Assembly: GCA_965249785.1 (NCBI GenBank)
Contig: CBDFMU010000026.1
Span: forward strand, 310,001-374,000
Length of the DNA stretch: 64,000 nucleotides
Origin: M3007 sp965249785
GTDB taxonomy: Bacteria; Bacteroidota; Bacteroidia; Chitinophagales; Saprospiraceae
Reading direction: 5' to 3'
Position 1 is the first letter of the stretch. Each line of letters starts with the position of its first letter. Shown in pieces: positions 1-7,809 of the stretch. The translations under genes were made by a program, and so were the position numbers. The notes below the pieces were generated by a model, which searched no databases, was not told the DNA's origin, and worked only from the letters and a program-made list of their open reading frames with translations.

Positions 1-274
1 ACTCGGAGTTTTCCGGTTTCTCCATGTCAATTTTGACATTGATAAAATTCTCGTTGAAAAATGCGCCCGCTTTTTCCTGCGTGAATACCGTGGTGGACAT
101 CCGTTTGCAGGGGCCACACCAGGAAGCAAAGGCGTCTACGAAAATGAGTTTGCCTTCGGTTTTGGCTTTTGCCTGGGCTTCGGCCCAAGTGCCGTGGTAG
201 AATTCGATGCCCTGTGCGGAAGCGATGTTCAGGCAAAAGACACCGAAGAGAAAAGTGGCAAATATTTGTTTCAT
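1..274 (-). CDS. Exported thioredoxin-fold protein (3' end outside window)
   Basis: The reverse strand from the ATG at 272-274 reads a signal peptide (MKQIFATFLFGVFCLNIASA, then QG) followed by a thioredoxin-like domain with the redox motif CGPC inside FASWCGPCKRM. The frame is still open at base 1, so the C-terminus is missing. The family (thioredoxin_7/DsbD-gamma-like) normally reduces or isomerises disulphides in the periplasm; the phrase GKLIFVDAFASWCGPC is typical of Bacteroidota exported thioredoxins. A CTCAAC-word leader lies just upstream of the start (281-318). Function in general terms is well supported; the substrate is unknown. Confidence 0.85.
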   Translation of the reverse strand, partial: MKQIFATFLFGVFCLNIASAQGIEFYHGTWAEAQAKAKTEGKLIFVDAFASWCGPCKRMSTTVFTQEKAGAFFNENFINVKIDMEKPENSE

Positions 275-280
275 ATAAAG

Positions 281-318
281 CTGTTGAGAATGTGGCGGCT
301 GTTGAGGTTGTTGAGAAA
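281..318. repeat. GTTGAG word repeat, locus 1
   Basis: The plus strand carries TGTTGAGAATG, then GTTGAGG and TTGTTGAGA in quick succession. In the sense of the leftward thioredoxin gene this is a CTCAAC-rich leader directly before the start codon. It faces locus 2 in the same spacer in opposite orientation. Confidence 0.7.
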
Positions 319-436
319 AGGATGAGCAAAAATAATGTAGAATTGTCAAAATATATCAACTTGCCAAACACGCGGTTTAAAGAGCATGGCCAGGAAGAAA
401 TCAGAAACGAAGATATTGGTACTTGCGTGTGTCTCC

Positions 437-464
437 TTTCTCAACCACTCAACATTCTCAACTC
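437..464. repeat. CTCAAC word repeat, locus 2
   Basis: The plus strand reads TTTCTCAACCACTCAACATT then CTCAACT. It lies just past the bshA stop codon, so in the bshA sense it is GTTGAG-rich. It is complementary to locus 1 about 120 bp away. Confidence 0.7.
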
Positions 465-479
465 CCTTCACGAATTATA

Positions 480-1622
480 TCATTCCACCTGCATCACACT
501 CCGCTCCAACACCAACTGATAGTAGGCTTCGTATTGCGGTAAAATTTTGTCAATATCAAATTTACGGGCCTGGGCCAGGGCGTTGGCTTTGAATTCGTGC
601 AACATATCCGCATCCTGCAGCAACCGAATAGCATTGCGAGCCATGTCTTCCACGTCGCCTACATTACTCACGAAACCCGTTACGCCGTGGATATTTACCT
701 CCGGCAACCCGCCCGCATTGGAAGAAATCACCGGCACTTCGCAGGCCATCGCTTCCAGTGCCGCCAAGCCGAAACTCTCCTTTTCCGATGGTACGATAAA
801 CAGGTCGCAGATAGCCAATAGTTCCTCGATGGCATCTTGCTTACCCAGAAAACGAATGTCTTGACTCAGACCGAGTTCACGGCTTAGGCGTTCCAGGTTT
901 TGGCGTTCGGGACCGTCGCCGATGAGGAGTAGTTTGGAAGGCACTTCGGCGCGTACTTTTTCAAAAACCCGGATCACATCTTCCACCCGTTTCACTTTTC
1001 GGAAATTGGAGGTATGCACCAGAATATGCTCACCTTCGGGGGCAATTATTTTTTTAAAATGCGCTTTATCTGTTTTTCTAAATCGGTCAAAATCAATGAA
1101 ATTGTAAATGACTTCAATGTCGCGTTTGATCTTGAATAGTCGCAACGTATCGGCTTTCAGGCTCTGCGATACTGCCGTCACGCCATCGCTTTTATTGATA
1201 CTAAATTCCACCACTGGCGCGAAAGCGCGGTTGTTGCCCACCAGCGTAATATCGGTACCGTGCAGCGTGGTCACGACTGGCACGTAGCGACCTTCGGTAA
1301 TGAGAATTTTCTTAGCCATATATGCCACCGCCGCATGGGGAATGGCATAGTGAACGTGCAGTAAATCAAGGTTTTGGTAGCGCACCACATCCACGATTTT
1401 GGAGGCCAAGGCCGTGTCATAAGGCGGATATTCAAACAGCGGATAATCCTCGCTGTCCACCTCGTGATGGAACACATTCTCATGGAAATGCGCCAGGCGC
1501 ACCGGACGGCGATAAGTGATAAAGTGAATTTGGTGGCCTTTACGCGCCAGGCCGAGGCCGAGTTCAGTGGCTACTACGCCGGAGCCACCATAAGTGGGGT
1601 AACAAACAATTCCGATTTTCAT
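480..1622 (-). CDS. bshA: N-acetyl-alpha-D-glucosaminyl L-malate synthase BshA
   Basis: This is a 380-aa GT4-family glycosyltransferase. The N-terminus MKIGIVCYPTYGGSGVVATE is the BshA signature, with the glycine-rich acceptor/donor loop. The C-terminal half has the GT-B donor site (LLIGDGPE, then IVPSEKESFGLAALEAMAC with the EX7E arrangement). BshA joins UDP-GlcNAc and L-malate as the first step of bacillithiol synthesis in the cytoplasm. The ORF could begin 22 codons further upstream, but the family start is the ATG at 1620-1622. No bshB or bshC is visible here; in Bacteroidota they are often elsewhere. Confidence 0.85.
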   Translation of the reverse strand: MKIGIVCYPTYGGSGVVATELGLGLARKGHQIHFITYRRPVRLAHFHENVFHHEVDSEDYPLFEYPPYDTALASKIVDVVRYQNLDLLHVHYAIPHAAVAYMAKKILITEGRYVPVVTTLHGTDITLVGNNRAFAPVVEFSINKSDGVTAVSQSLKADTLRLFKIKRDIEVIYNFIDFDRFRKTDKAHFKKIIAPEGEHILVHTSNFRKVKRVEDVIRVFEKVRAEVPSKLLLIGDGPERQNLERLSRELGLSQDIRFLGKQDAIEELLAICDLFIVPSEKESFGLAALEAMACEVPVISSNAGGLPEVNIHGVTGFVSNVGDVEDMARNAIRLLQDADMLHEFKANALAQARKFDIDKILPQYEAYYQLVLERSVMQVE

Positions 1623-1747
1623 ACCTGCTGTTGGTGAAGAAACTCTTCCAGAGACTACCATGCTGGAACAAGGTGGCAGGATAAACAAGGAAAATGCGGA
1701 AAGGGTCGGATGTTGGCAGAAAATTAACGGCGCGGTAAGGCGAAGGT

Positions 1748-4165
1748 TCAGCGCACTAAGGTCAAATCACCGCTTTTAAGCAAATAACTGCGCTGGTTTC
1801 CGTTGTCGAGCCAGGTTCTTAATTGAAACAGGTACACGCCGGGGGGCGCACTTTTGCCATGGACCGTGCCATTCCAGGACAAATCCGGCCGTTGTGACTG
1901 AAACACCAAGGCTCCCCAGCGATCAAAAATCTGTAAAGAGAAGTCGAAAAAAGTGCAGCCGCTGGATATTTGAAACTGGTTATTGTCCTGGCCGGCATTG
2001 GGCGCAAAAACATTGGGAATATATACCCGACACTCCGGGCAAAGCGGCAAATCCAGATACACCGAGTCGGCGTTTTTGCAATACTCGTTCGCCACCGTGG
2101 CTACGTGCCAGCCCGTACCGGCTACTTGTAGTACATGGTCGGCCTCGCCGCTATTCCAGAGGAAGGTCACCTGGAGCTGATCGGAGCTGGCCGACAAAGT
2201 GCCGGTACAGGATAAATCGGTACTGATATTAATATGAACAGACGGACGTTGTATTTCGGAAATAGTGATCTCCGCATTAGCAGTACAGCCTTCCGTATTA
2301 GTGACTGCTATGCTGTAAGTACCTGATTGACTGATAATTCTTTCCGTGTTTGTTGTAGCATTTTCCCATAAATAAGTGACATCCGGACTGTTAGAAACGG
2401 CGTTGATTACTAAAGTGTCACCACTACAAAATTGCTCTGCGCCTTTGATAAGCAGATCGGGAGCGGGCTTTTCCGTTATTTTTATAGAATCAATAGCCGT
2501 ACAGCCTGCTACCGCGTATGCCGTGACGGTGTACATTCCTGCTTGGGCAGTTCGGCTGGTATCGGTGGAACCATCGCTCCAAAGTAGTTGATCTATTAAT
2601 GCGCCAGTTATACTTAATTGCACGGAACCGTCTGCACAGTAAATAGAATCCCCTTCGATTTCTATTCGCGGTGATGGTTGCACATTAATAGATAAATAAG
2701 CAGTATCTACTAAACAACCCGCTCTGGCAATGCGCTGGATGGTCTGCATACCGGGCGTAGAAAATGTAATATCGCTGGGAAATGGCTGGCTGGAATTAGC
2801 CGGAAAAGCACCGGGAAAATCCCATAGACTGGACGCAGCTTCCACAGGAAAAAATTGCACCGGACTATTCATACAAGGAGTCGTATCGGAAGCGGCGAAA
2901 TCAGCGTGAAACGTGGGCAGTGGGGGGCAGTAATTTTCTACTTGCCAGGTCTTTGGGGTGATAGTTGTTTGAATACTCTGTATTTGACTGATTGGTGATA
3001 CAGACCAGATAGAAGGCTGTGTAAAAATGATAGTATCTCTTATCTCTATTGGACACAAGGAGAAAGGGTTGGAGCAGCCGGGAATACGCAATTGCGGGTC
3101 TGTTTTAGCCAATACTACGTGTTCTTCTGGCCTTATAGAGTCCGGCAGTGTAATAGTTCTCATTGCCAATCCGCCATCTGCCGTAGGGATACAATAAGGG
3201 TAAAATCTGACTGGTATAGTTGTTTGGTTACCTATGTTTCCTTCTAAATCCAGGCTAATAGTCCTAAGCAGACTATTATGATTACCTCCTATACATAAGA
3301 GTAAACTATCCTGCCCGGCACGTTGTAATATTTGAGGTTCTGGGTTTTCGTTTATTTTGAAAGATTTTGACCATATAAAATTCCAATTGTTATCTAACAT
3401 AGATATGAAGTGATTATCAGTAACATTGCTCGTCTGATTTGGATAATCTTTTCCAACTACTACCATTCTTCCGTCAGCAAGTGGCAATACATCGGTTATA
3501 TATTCTACTTTCCAGGAAAGTGCCCGAACTATTTCACCATTTTCCGTTATTTCTATCAAGTGATTATGTAATAATGACGTATTGATATGCTTGGGGTATA
3601 AGCGTAGCAGGATATGATTATTAGGCAGAAATTTTAAAGAAATAATATTGAGTGAATCCTGATCAATAGATCTTTCCCAGATTACTTGTCCATTATAATC
3701 TAATTTACTGATAATGCTTCCTCCTCCCACATAAATATTAGCAGGTGTAGTAACAATACTATGTAATGATATATTATGCAAACCTTTACTCCAAATGATG
3801 GTGCCATCGGGCGCAAAACGGATAATTATGGAGCCTTGATTAGTAACCGAATAAAGATAAGGGAAAACCCCTACTACGCTATTATCGGGCAATGGTGCCA
3901 ATGATCCTAAGCTTTCAATGGTATCAAGTTTCTCTGTCCAGGCCAGTTCCCCATCTGGCTGTACACAGGACAGCCAAGAGTAGCGATAGGCACCGGCAGC
4001 ATAATATCCGCCAGTCATCATATATTTCCCATCGGGGCGCTGTATAAGACCAGATCCATAGTTATGAGTATAGTCGTCGTCAATATATGCTTTCTGGAAG
4101 GATTGTGCCCAAGTATTGCCAATGAACAGCAAGTAGCTAATGGTGCAAAGTAGAATAGTTCGCAT
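1748..4165 (-). CDS. Large surface protein with gliding-motility C-terminal (T9SS type B) domain
   Basis: A protein of about 805 aa. It opens with a signal peptide (MRTILLCTISYLLFIGNTWA, then Q); a start 12 codons upstream exists but would spoil the signal. Residues ~20-400 are a region with repeated phrases such as LPLADGRMVVVG and RFAPDGTIIWSKG, reminiscent of delta-60/propeller repeats. A PKD-like segment follows around residues 430-500 (FHADFAASDTTPC), then Ig-like segments. The last ~90 residues (VYIPNVFAPNA ... FDRWGALVFQS ... PPGVYLFQL) match the CHU_C/gliding motility-associated C-terminal domain that directs T9SS export and surface attachment. It stands alone on the reverse strand. 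Its ligand is unknown. Confidence 0.85.
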   Translation of the reverse strand: MRTILLCTISYLLFIGNTWAQSFQKAYIDDDYTHNYGSGLIQRPDGKYMMTGGYYAAGAYRYSWLSCVQPDGELAWTEKLDTIESLGSLAPLPDNSVVGVFPYLYSVTNQGSIIIRFAPDGTIIWSKGLHNISLHSIVTTPANIYVGGGSIISKLDYNGQVIWERSIDQDSLNIISLKFLPNNHILLRLYPKHINTSLLHNHLIEITENGEIVRALSWKVEYITDVLPLADGRMVVVGKDYPNQTSNVTDNHFISMLDNNWNFIWSKSFKINENPEPQILQRAGQDSLLLCIGGNHNSLLRTISLDLEGNIGNQTTIPVRFYPYCIPTADGGLAMRTITLPDSIRPEEHVVLAKTDPQLRIPGCSNPFSLCPIEIRDTIIFTQPSIWSVSPISQIQSIQTTITPKTWQVENYCPPLPTFHADFAASDTTPCMNSPVQFFPVEAASSLWDFPGAFPANSSQPFPSDITFSTPGMQTIQRIARAGCLVDTAYLSINVQPSPRIEIEGDSIYCADGSVQLSITGALIDQLLWSDGSTDTSRTAQAGMYTVTAYAVAGCTAIDSIKITEKPAPDLLIKGAEQFCSGDTLVINAVSNSPDVTYLWENATTNTERIISQSGTYSIAVTNTEGCTANAEITISEIQRPSVHINISTDLSCTGTLSASSDQLQVTFLWNSGEADHVLQVAGTGWHVATVANEYCKNADSVYLDLPLCPECRVYIPNVFAPNAGQDNNQFQISSGCTFFDFSLQIFDRWGALVFQSQRPDLSWNGTVHGKSAPPGVYLFQLRTWLDNGNQRSYLLKSGDLTLVR

Positions 4166-4330
4166 GGTGTCTATCTTTTGAGGAAAGATAGAGGCCGACA
4201 CTAGTTCGCAACAGGGCCTATTGAGTGAGTTCTACCTCTCACAGGGTGAAGTAAGTCAGCAGATGAGTAAAGAGGTTGGATACTGGTTTAAAGCAATGCC
4301 GATTGGCAGTCTTATATAAAGGATTTAAAA

Positions 4331-4624
4331 TCAACGTTTGCTAATCCGATTGCGCGTCACCTGCCGCTGGCGGCTACAGCGGAAGCGCGTTACGTCCGCT
4401 CCGCGTAAGGCCAGGTGTTTCGTTTTGCGACCCTGCACCCGCGCCCGCCATTTCTGCCAATTGCGTAGTTGCAATTCATGCTTCATCAGTTGAATTACCT
4501 CCGCTTCGGTCAATCCAAACTGTACTTCGATGGCCTCGAAAGGCGTCCGGTCTTCCCAAGCCATTTCGATGATGCGATCAATGGCGAGGTCGGTGAGGTG
4601 GTATTTTAGATAGAGGGCTTTCAA
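4331..4624 (-). CDS. DUF2805 / TIGR03643 family protein
   Basis: A 97-aa protein whose central block (AIDRIIEMAWEDRTPFEAIE, QFGLTEAEVIQLMK, and W..W..RV.GRKTKHL) matches the small DUF2805/TIGR03643 family. These are probably helical DNA- or RNA-binding proteins of unknown role, common in Bacteroidota and Cyanobacteria. The tail after KTKHLALRG is arginine-rich and longer than usual. No partner is evident from the neighbours: it lies between a surface-protein gene and an IS-disrupted gene. Confidence 0.75.
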   Translation of the reverse strand: MKALYLKYHLTDLAIDRIIEMAWEDRTPFEAIEVQFGLTEAEVIQLMKHELQLRNWQKWRARVQGRKTKHLALRGADVTRFRCSRQRQVTRNRISKR

Positions 4625-5040
4625 GATTATTGCAAGGTTTGATTAAAGAAATAATTGGTACTAACGTATAACTATAAAGGACTTTATTCAATTACATATA
4701 TACGTCGGCGGACTTAATTTTTCATATACCTGATGTTTATCTACAAATTCACATCTCGTTATAGTAATATGTGAAACACTGGCATCTTTTTCATCCTGCA
4801 CGTCTTTTAGATTAACCAAGATTAGTAAGTCATCATCCTGTGCTTGATCTATATAACAGAAATATCTATAAACTTTAATGAGATCAGTCTGACGACCCGC
4901 TTTATTCTCCTCTTTTTCCAAACAATATATGAATTGTGTTAATTCCTCCAAAGACAATGAATCAACATTCGCTATTGATATTATTAAAACAGGAGAGGAT
5001 CTAAATATTTGCCCATACTTTACTTTGTTTATAGAAGTGT

Positions 5041-5049
5041 AGTTAGTCC
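5041..5049. repeat. Target site duplication, left copy
   Basis: AGTTAGTCC, immediately left of the IS end, is identical to 6242-6250. A 9-bp duplication is usual for IS4-family elements. Confidence 0.9.
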
Positions 5050-6241
5050 CAGACTACTGGACATTTTTGGAAATGGGATGATTTTTCGGGCTTAGCATGC
5101 TAAAAACATATCGTATAAATTCTATAAATCGGAAGCATTTTGTGGTTAGGATTGCCAGTCCTTCTCTAAAAATGGACACTTCTGGCGTTTGAGTCCCGTC
5201 CTGATAACGTTGCGTTGCAATATAATTTTGGTGCTTCCAGCCTTCTTGAATGGCCAAGGTATAGGCTATTGTAACGATCGCCATCATTAACAGGTTTTTG
5301 CTAGCATTTTTGAGATTAAGGTCTTCCAGATTATATCCGTTCGTTTTTAGGTGTTTGAAAAGGCATTCGATTTTCCAACGTTTGACGTAGCATTCAGCGG
5401 CCTTGACGGCATTGGGTAGCGTAGTCAAAAAGATCATCACCGGTTCCTCTGCATTCACCTTGGGATTAGGCATCATAACGATGGTGAAGGCCTGGCCATC
5501 CAGAAAAATCTGCTTTTTAACCAATTTGTCTTTTAAGCCGCACTTAGTCACCATACGTTCATAGCCCTTACCTCTGGCCCCGTTCACCTCTTCAAAATAA
5601 TCGCCTGCCCGAAGCCGTATAACAAAATGTATCTTGTTCTTTTTGAGGAAGTTAAACCAATTTTTGCCAATATATTCCCGATCAGCTAACAACGTCATCC
5701 CTTGCAGATCGAACAGCAAAAATGCCTGCTCAAACATGGCTTTGCGCTCCGCCTGACTGGACGCGCCTATCTTTTCCAACTGCACCCAATAAATCGGAAC
5801 GGCCACAGAACCAACCAGAACACTCAGCACCAAATAATGCACTTTCGCTTCCCCAAGCGTCCAACTCGTGCCGTCCATGACCAGGGTTTTAAAGCCTAAA
5901 CCACGCAAAAACCGAAGATTTTGGCGCATCAAATCGTGTAACAACGCCCTGCTTTCGCCCCAATCCTGGAAAAAACGAATCAGCCGTTTATAATCACTAT
6001 TGGCCTTCGAACCATCCTTGCCAAGTACCCCGCCAACGTAATCCTTCATTTTGTAAAGGTTCACCGTGCGCGCTAAAGGAAGCAGGCAGACTAAAAGCCA
6101 AATATTTTTTACGGCCCCTAAGCCATAACTTTCATACAAAACACTAAATTTGCGTATGTGTGGTGGAAGCATCGATTATTATGTTGTTGCAAACACAATA
6201 TCGGCTTTCGCCACCTCTTTTCAAAAATGTCCAGTAGTCTG
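5050..6241 (-). mobile_element. IS4-family insertion sequence, complete
   Basis: A 1192-bp element with terminal inverted repeats. The left end starts CAGACTACTGGACATTTTTG and the reverse complement of the right end starts with the same 20 bases, diverging afterwards. It is flanked by perfect 9-bp direct repeats (5041-5049 and 6242-6250). It holds one transposase gene spanning nearly its whole length. Intact ends, an intact transposase and a perfect duplication point to a recent insertion that may still be mobile. Confidence 0.95.
5054..6172 (-). CDS. IS4-family DDE transposase
   Basis: A 372-aa transposase. The catalytic triad is visible as LVMDGTSW (first Asp, about residue 98), LLADREYIGKNWF (second Asp) and YVKRWKIECLFKHLKTNGY, which carries the YREK signature Y(2)R(3)E(6)K that defines the IS4 family. 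Length is normal and the frame is unbroken. The stop codon lies only a few bases inside the left inverted repeat. No second frame or passenger gene is present. Confidence 0.95.
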   Translation of the reverse strand: MLPPHIRKFSVLYESYGLGAVKNIWLLVCLLPLARTVNLYKMKDYVGGVLGKDGSKANSDYKRLIRFFQDWGESRALLHDLMRQNLRFLRGLGFKTLVMDGTSWTLGEAKVHYLVLSVLVGSVAVPIYWVQLEKIGASSQAERKAMFEQAFLLFDLQGMTLLADREYIGKNWFNFLKKNKIHFVIRLRAGDYFEEVNGARGKGYERMVTKCGLKDKLVKKQIFLDGQAFTIVMMPNPKVNAEEPVMIFLTTLPNAVKAAECYVKRWKIECLFKHLKTNGYNLEDLNLKNASKNLLMMAIVTIAYTLAIQEGWKHQNYIATQRYQDGTQTPEVSIFREGLAILTTKCFRFIEFIRYVFSMLSPKNHPISKNVQ

Positions 6242-6250
6242 AGTTAGTCC
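6242..6250. repeat. Target site duplication, right copy
   Basis: AGTTAGTCC directly after the right inverted repeat of the IS; matches 5041-5049. Confidence 0.9.
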
Positions 6251-6391
6251 TCTCCGTTATGTTTCTGCAATTGGAAATAACTAGTACTAACAAAAATAAA
6301 AATATTTTTAAGGAAGCCATTTTTGGATTAATAGAAAGCAGGTTTTTCATAAAATAAAGTTTAAGGATTTATACAAACTCTAAATGGGTTT

Positions 6392-7573
6392 TCAATTTTC
6401 GCCCTCAACTAATAATTTCTCCAAATAATGCTCTCCAATTCCAAAACCCATCTTCAAAGCCGCCACTTTCTGCAACGCCGCCGTCCGCACACCATCCGCT
6501 ATTTTACGAGTAGGACGTAAAGCCGTAATCATCACATTCTTAGCCGTGTGTTCGCTGGAAATAAACTCGAATACGTGGGTGGAATAACCTTCCGCTTCCA
6601 ATAGCAGTGCGCGAATACCGTCGGTCACGATTTCCGCCTGCCGCTCTTCCAGAATACCGTGGCGCAGCACTGGAGCCAGTTCATTTTGCGTGTCCATCGC
6701 TTTACGAATCTGTTTGTGACAACAGGGTGCCGCCACGATGATCTGCGCATGTTGGTGAATACCCGTCGCCAAAGCCAGATCGGTCGCCGTATCGCAGGCA
6801 TGGAGCGCGATAAGCATATCCAATTGCGGTGGCTGGTAGTCGCGAATGTCTTGGGCGATGAAATGTAGATGTTGAAAACCAACCTGTTGCGCAAGTTTAT
6901 TGCATAAATCTACCAGATTAGGGCGCAATTCAATACCCGTAATGTGCGGCACCAGTCCCGGTTGTCGCTGCAAAAAATCGTATAACGCAAAGGTCAGGTA
7001 GCCTTTACCCGAACCCATATCGGCGATGTGCGCTTCCGCTGGCAAAGGCTGTTGGCGCAGCAAGCCCTGGATGATTTCGAGGTATTTATTGATCTGCCGC
7101 CATTTATCCTGGGCATTGGCCAGCACCTCGCCTTTGGCACTGGTGATGCCCAAAGCGTGGAGCCACGGCGCGGCGGGATCGAGCAGACGGTGCTTTTCAC
7201 GGTTATGTTGCAGGTCGGGCGAAACCGTCTGGGCGGCAGTTTTGAAAGATAAATTGGCTTCGCCGTTTTTTCCAAAACTCAATGTAGCATCCTTTTCCGT
7301 CGTGAAAAGATCGGCGTTGCCGAAGGAAGTTCCCAGCAGAGAGGTTAGTTGCGTCACGGCTTCCGGCAGGGGAAAATTCTTGACTTCATCGCGGGTTTTG
7401 TAACGAAAATTGAAAGCGACTTGCCGCCCTTTTTTTAATTCTACGGGTCGCAAATAGATATTTTTCAAATCCGTCGCTGCCGCCGCAGTCGGTCTGCTCA
7501 ACGTGCATTTGATCAAATGACCAGCCGTAAAAGCGGTTTGAAAAGCGTCGGTAAATTCTGAGACAGCGGACAT
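6392..7573 (-). CDS. SAM-dependent methyltransferase
   Basis: A 393-aa protein with a Rossmann methyltransferase domain in its second half. ADMGSGKGYLTFALYDFL (about residue 190) is the SAM-binding motif I and ITGIELRPNLV is motif II. LIALHACDTATDLAL followed by VAAPCCHKQ is typical of the Methyltransf_32 family, which includes proteins proposed to act on RNA or small molecules. The N-terminal ~140 residues are a family-specific extension. The substrate is unknown. The leader carries repeated TATGAAC/GATGAAC words (7585-7612). Confidence 0.8.
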   Translation of the reverse strand: MSAVSEFTDAFQTAFTAGHLIKCTLSRPTAAAATDLKNIYLRPVELKKGRQVAFNFRYKTRDEVKNFPLPEAVTQLTSLLGTSFGNADLFTTEKDATLSFGKNGEANLSFKTAAQTVSPDLQHNREKHRLLDPAAPWLHALGITSAKGEVLANAQDKWRQINKYLEIIQGLLRQQPLPAEAHIADMGSGKGYLTFALYDFLQRQPGLVPHITGIELRPNLVDLCNKLAQQVGFQHLHFIAQDIRDYQPPQLDMLIALHACDTATDLALATGIHQHAQIIVAAPCCHKQIRKAMDTQNELAPVLRHGILEERQAEIVTDGIRALLLEAEGYSTHVFEFISSEHTAKNVMITALRPTRKIADGVRTAALQKVAALKMGFGIGEHYLEKLLVEGEN

Positions 7574-7584
7574 TTTAAGATAAC

Positions 7585-7612
7585 TATGAACGATGATGGA
7601 TGAACTATGAAC
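7585..7612. repeat. Repeated AACTATGAAC words before the methyltransferase start
   Basis: The plus strand reads AACTATGAAC, GATGATGGATG, AACTATGAAC. A short word repeated in the leader just before a start codon resembles the CTCAAC and TTCATCAC leaders elsewhere in this window. Confidence 0.45.
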
Positions 7613-7809
7613 GGCAAAAGTAGGAGATCGGGAAATAAAACGTGGTGACCAGGATGTGGGTCTGGCAGCAGTTTATCTATTCCTATTTTACGATTTGCAT
7701 TCTTTTTTCAGATGTTAAAAAGCCGGTTGTCAAGCCCTTTCTGTTCACAACGCGCCAGTGCAGGACATAGAAAGGCACTTGATTGTTTAATTCCTAAAAA
7801 AATTCACTA

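Larger units (their letters stand above)
4688..6350 (-). pseudogene. Lipoprotein-like gene split by an IS4-family insertion
   Basis: The 5' part begins at the ATG ending at 6350 and reads MKNLLSINPKMASLKIFLFL followed by LVLVISNCRNITERTN, a signal with a possible lipobox cysteine. The frame then runs into the IS element. The 3' part lies beyond the element at 5040-4688 and is open upstream to the IS junction. Removing the 1192-bp element and one 9-bp duplication joins the halves exactly in frame (...NITERTN-YTSINKVKYG...), giving 462 bases, or 153 aa plus stop. The mature protein has no domain I recognise. The gene is AT-rich compared with its neighbours. It is disrupted in this strain. Confidence 0.85.

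Noticed and set aside
27..371. 114-codon reverse ORF at the left edge
   Set aside because: It is another frame of the exported thioredoxin-like gene (1-274), whose real frame shows a signal peptide and CGPC.
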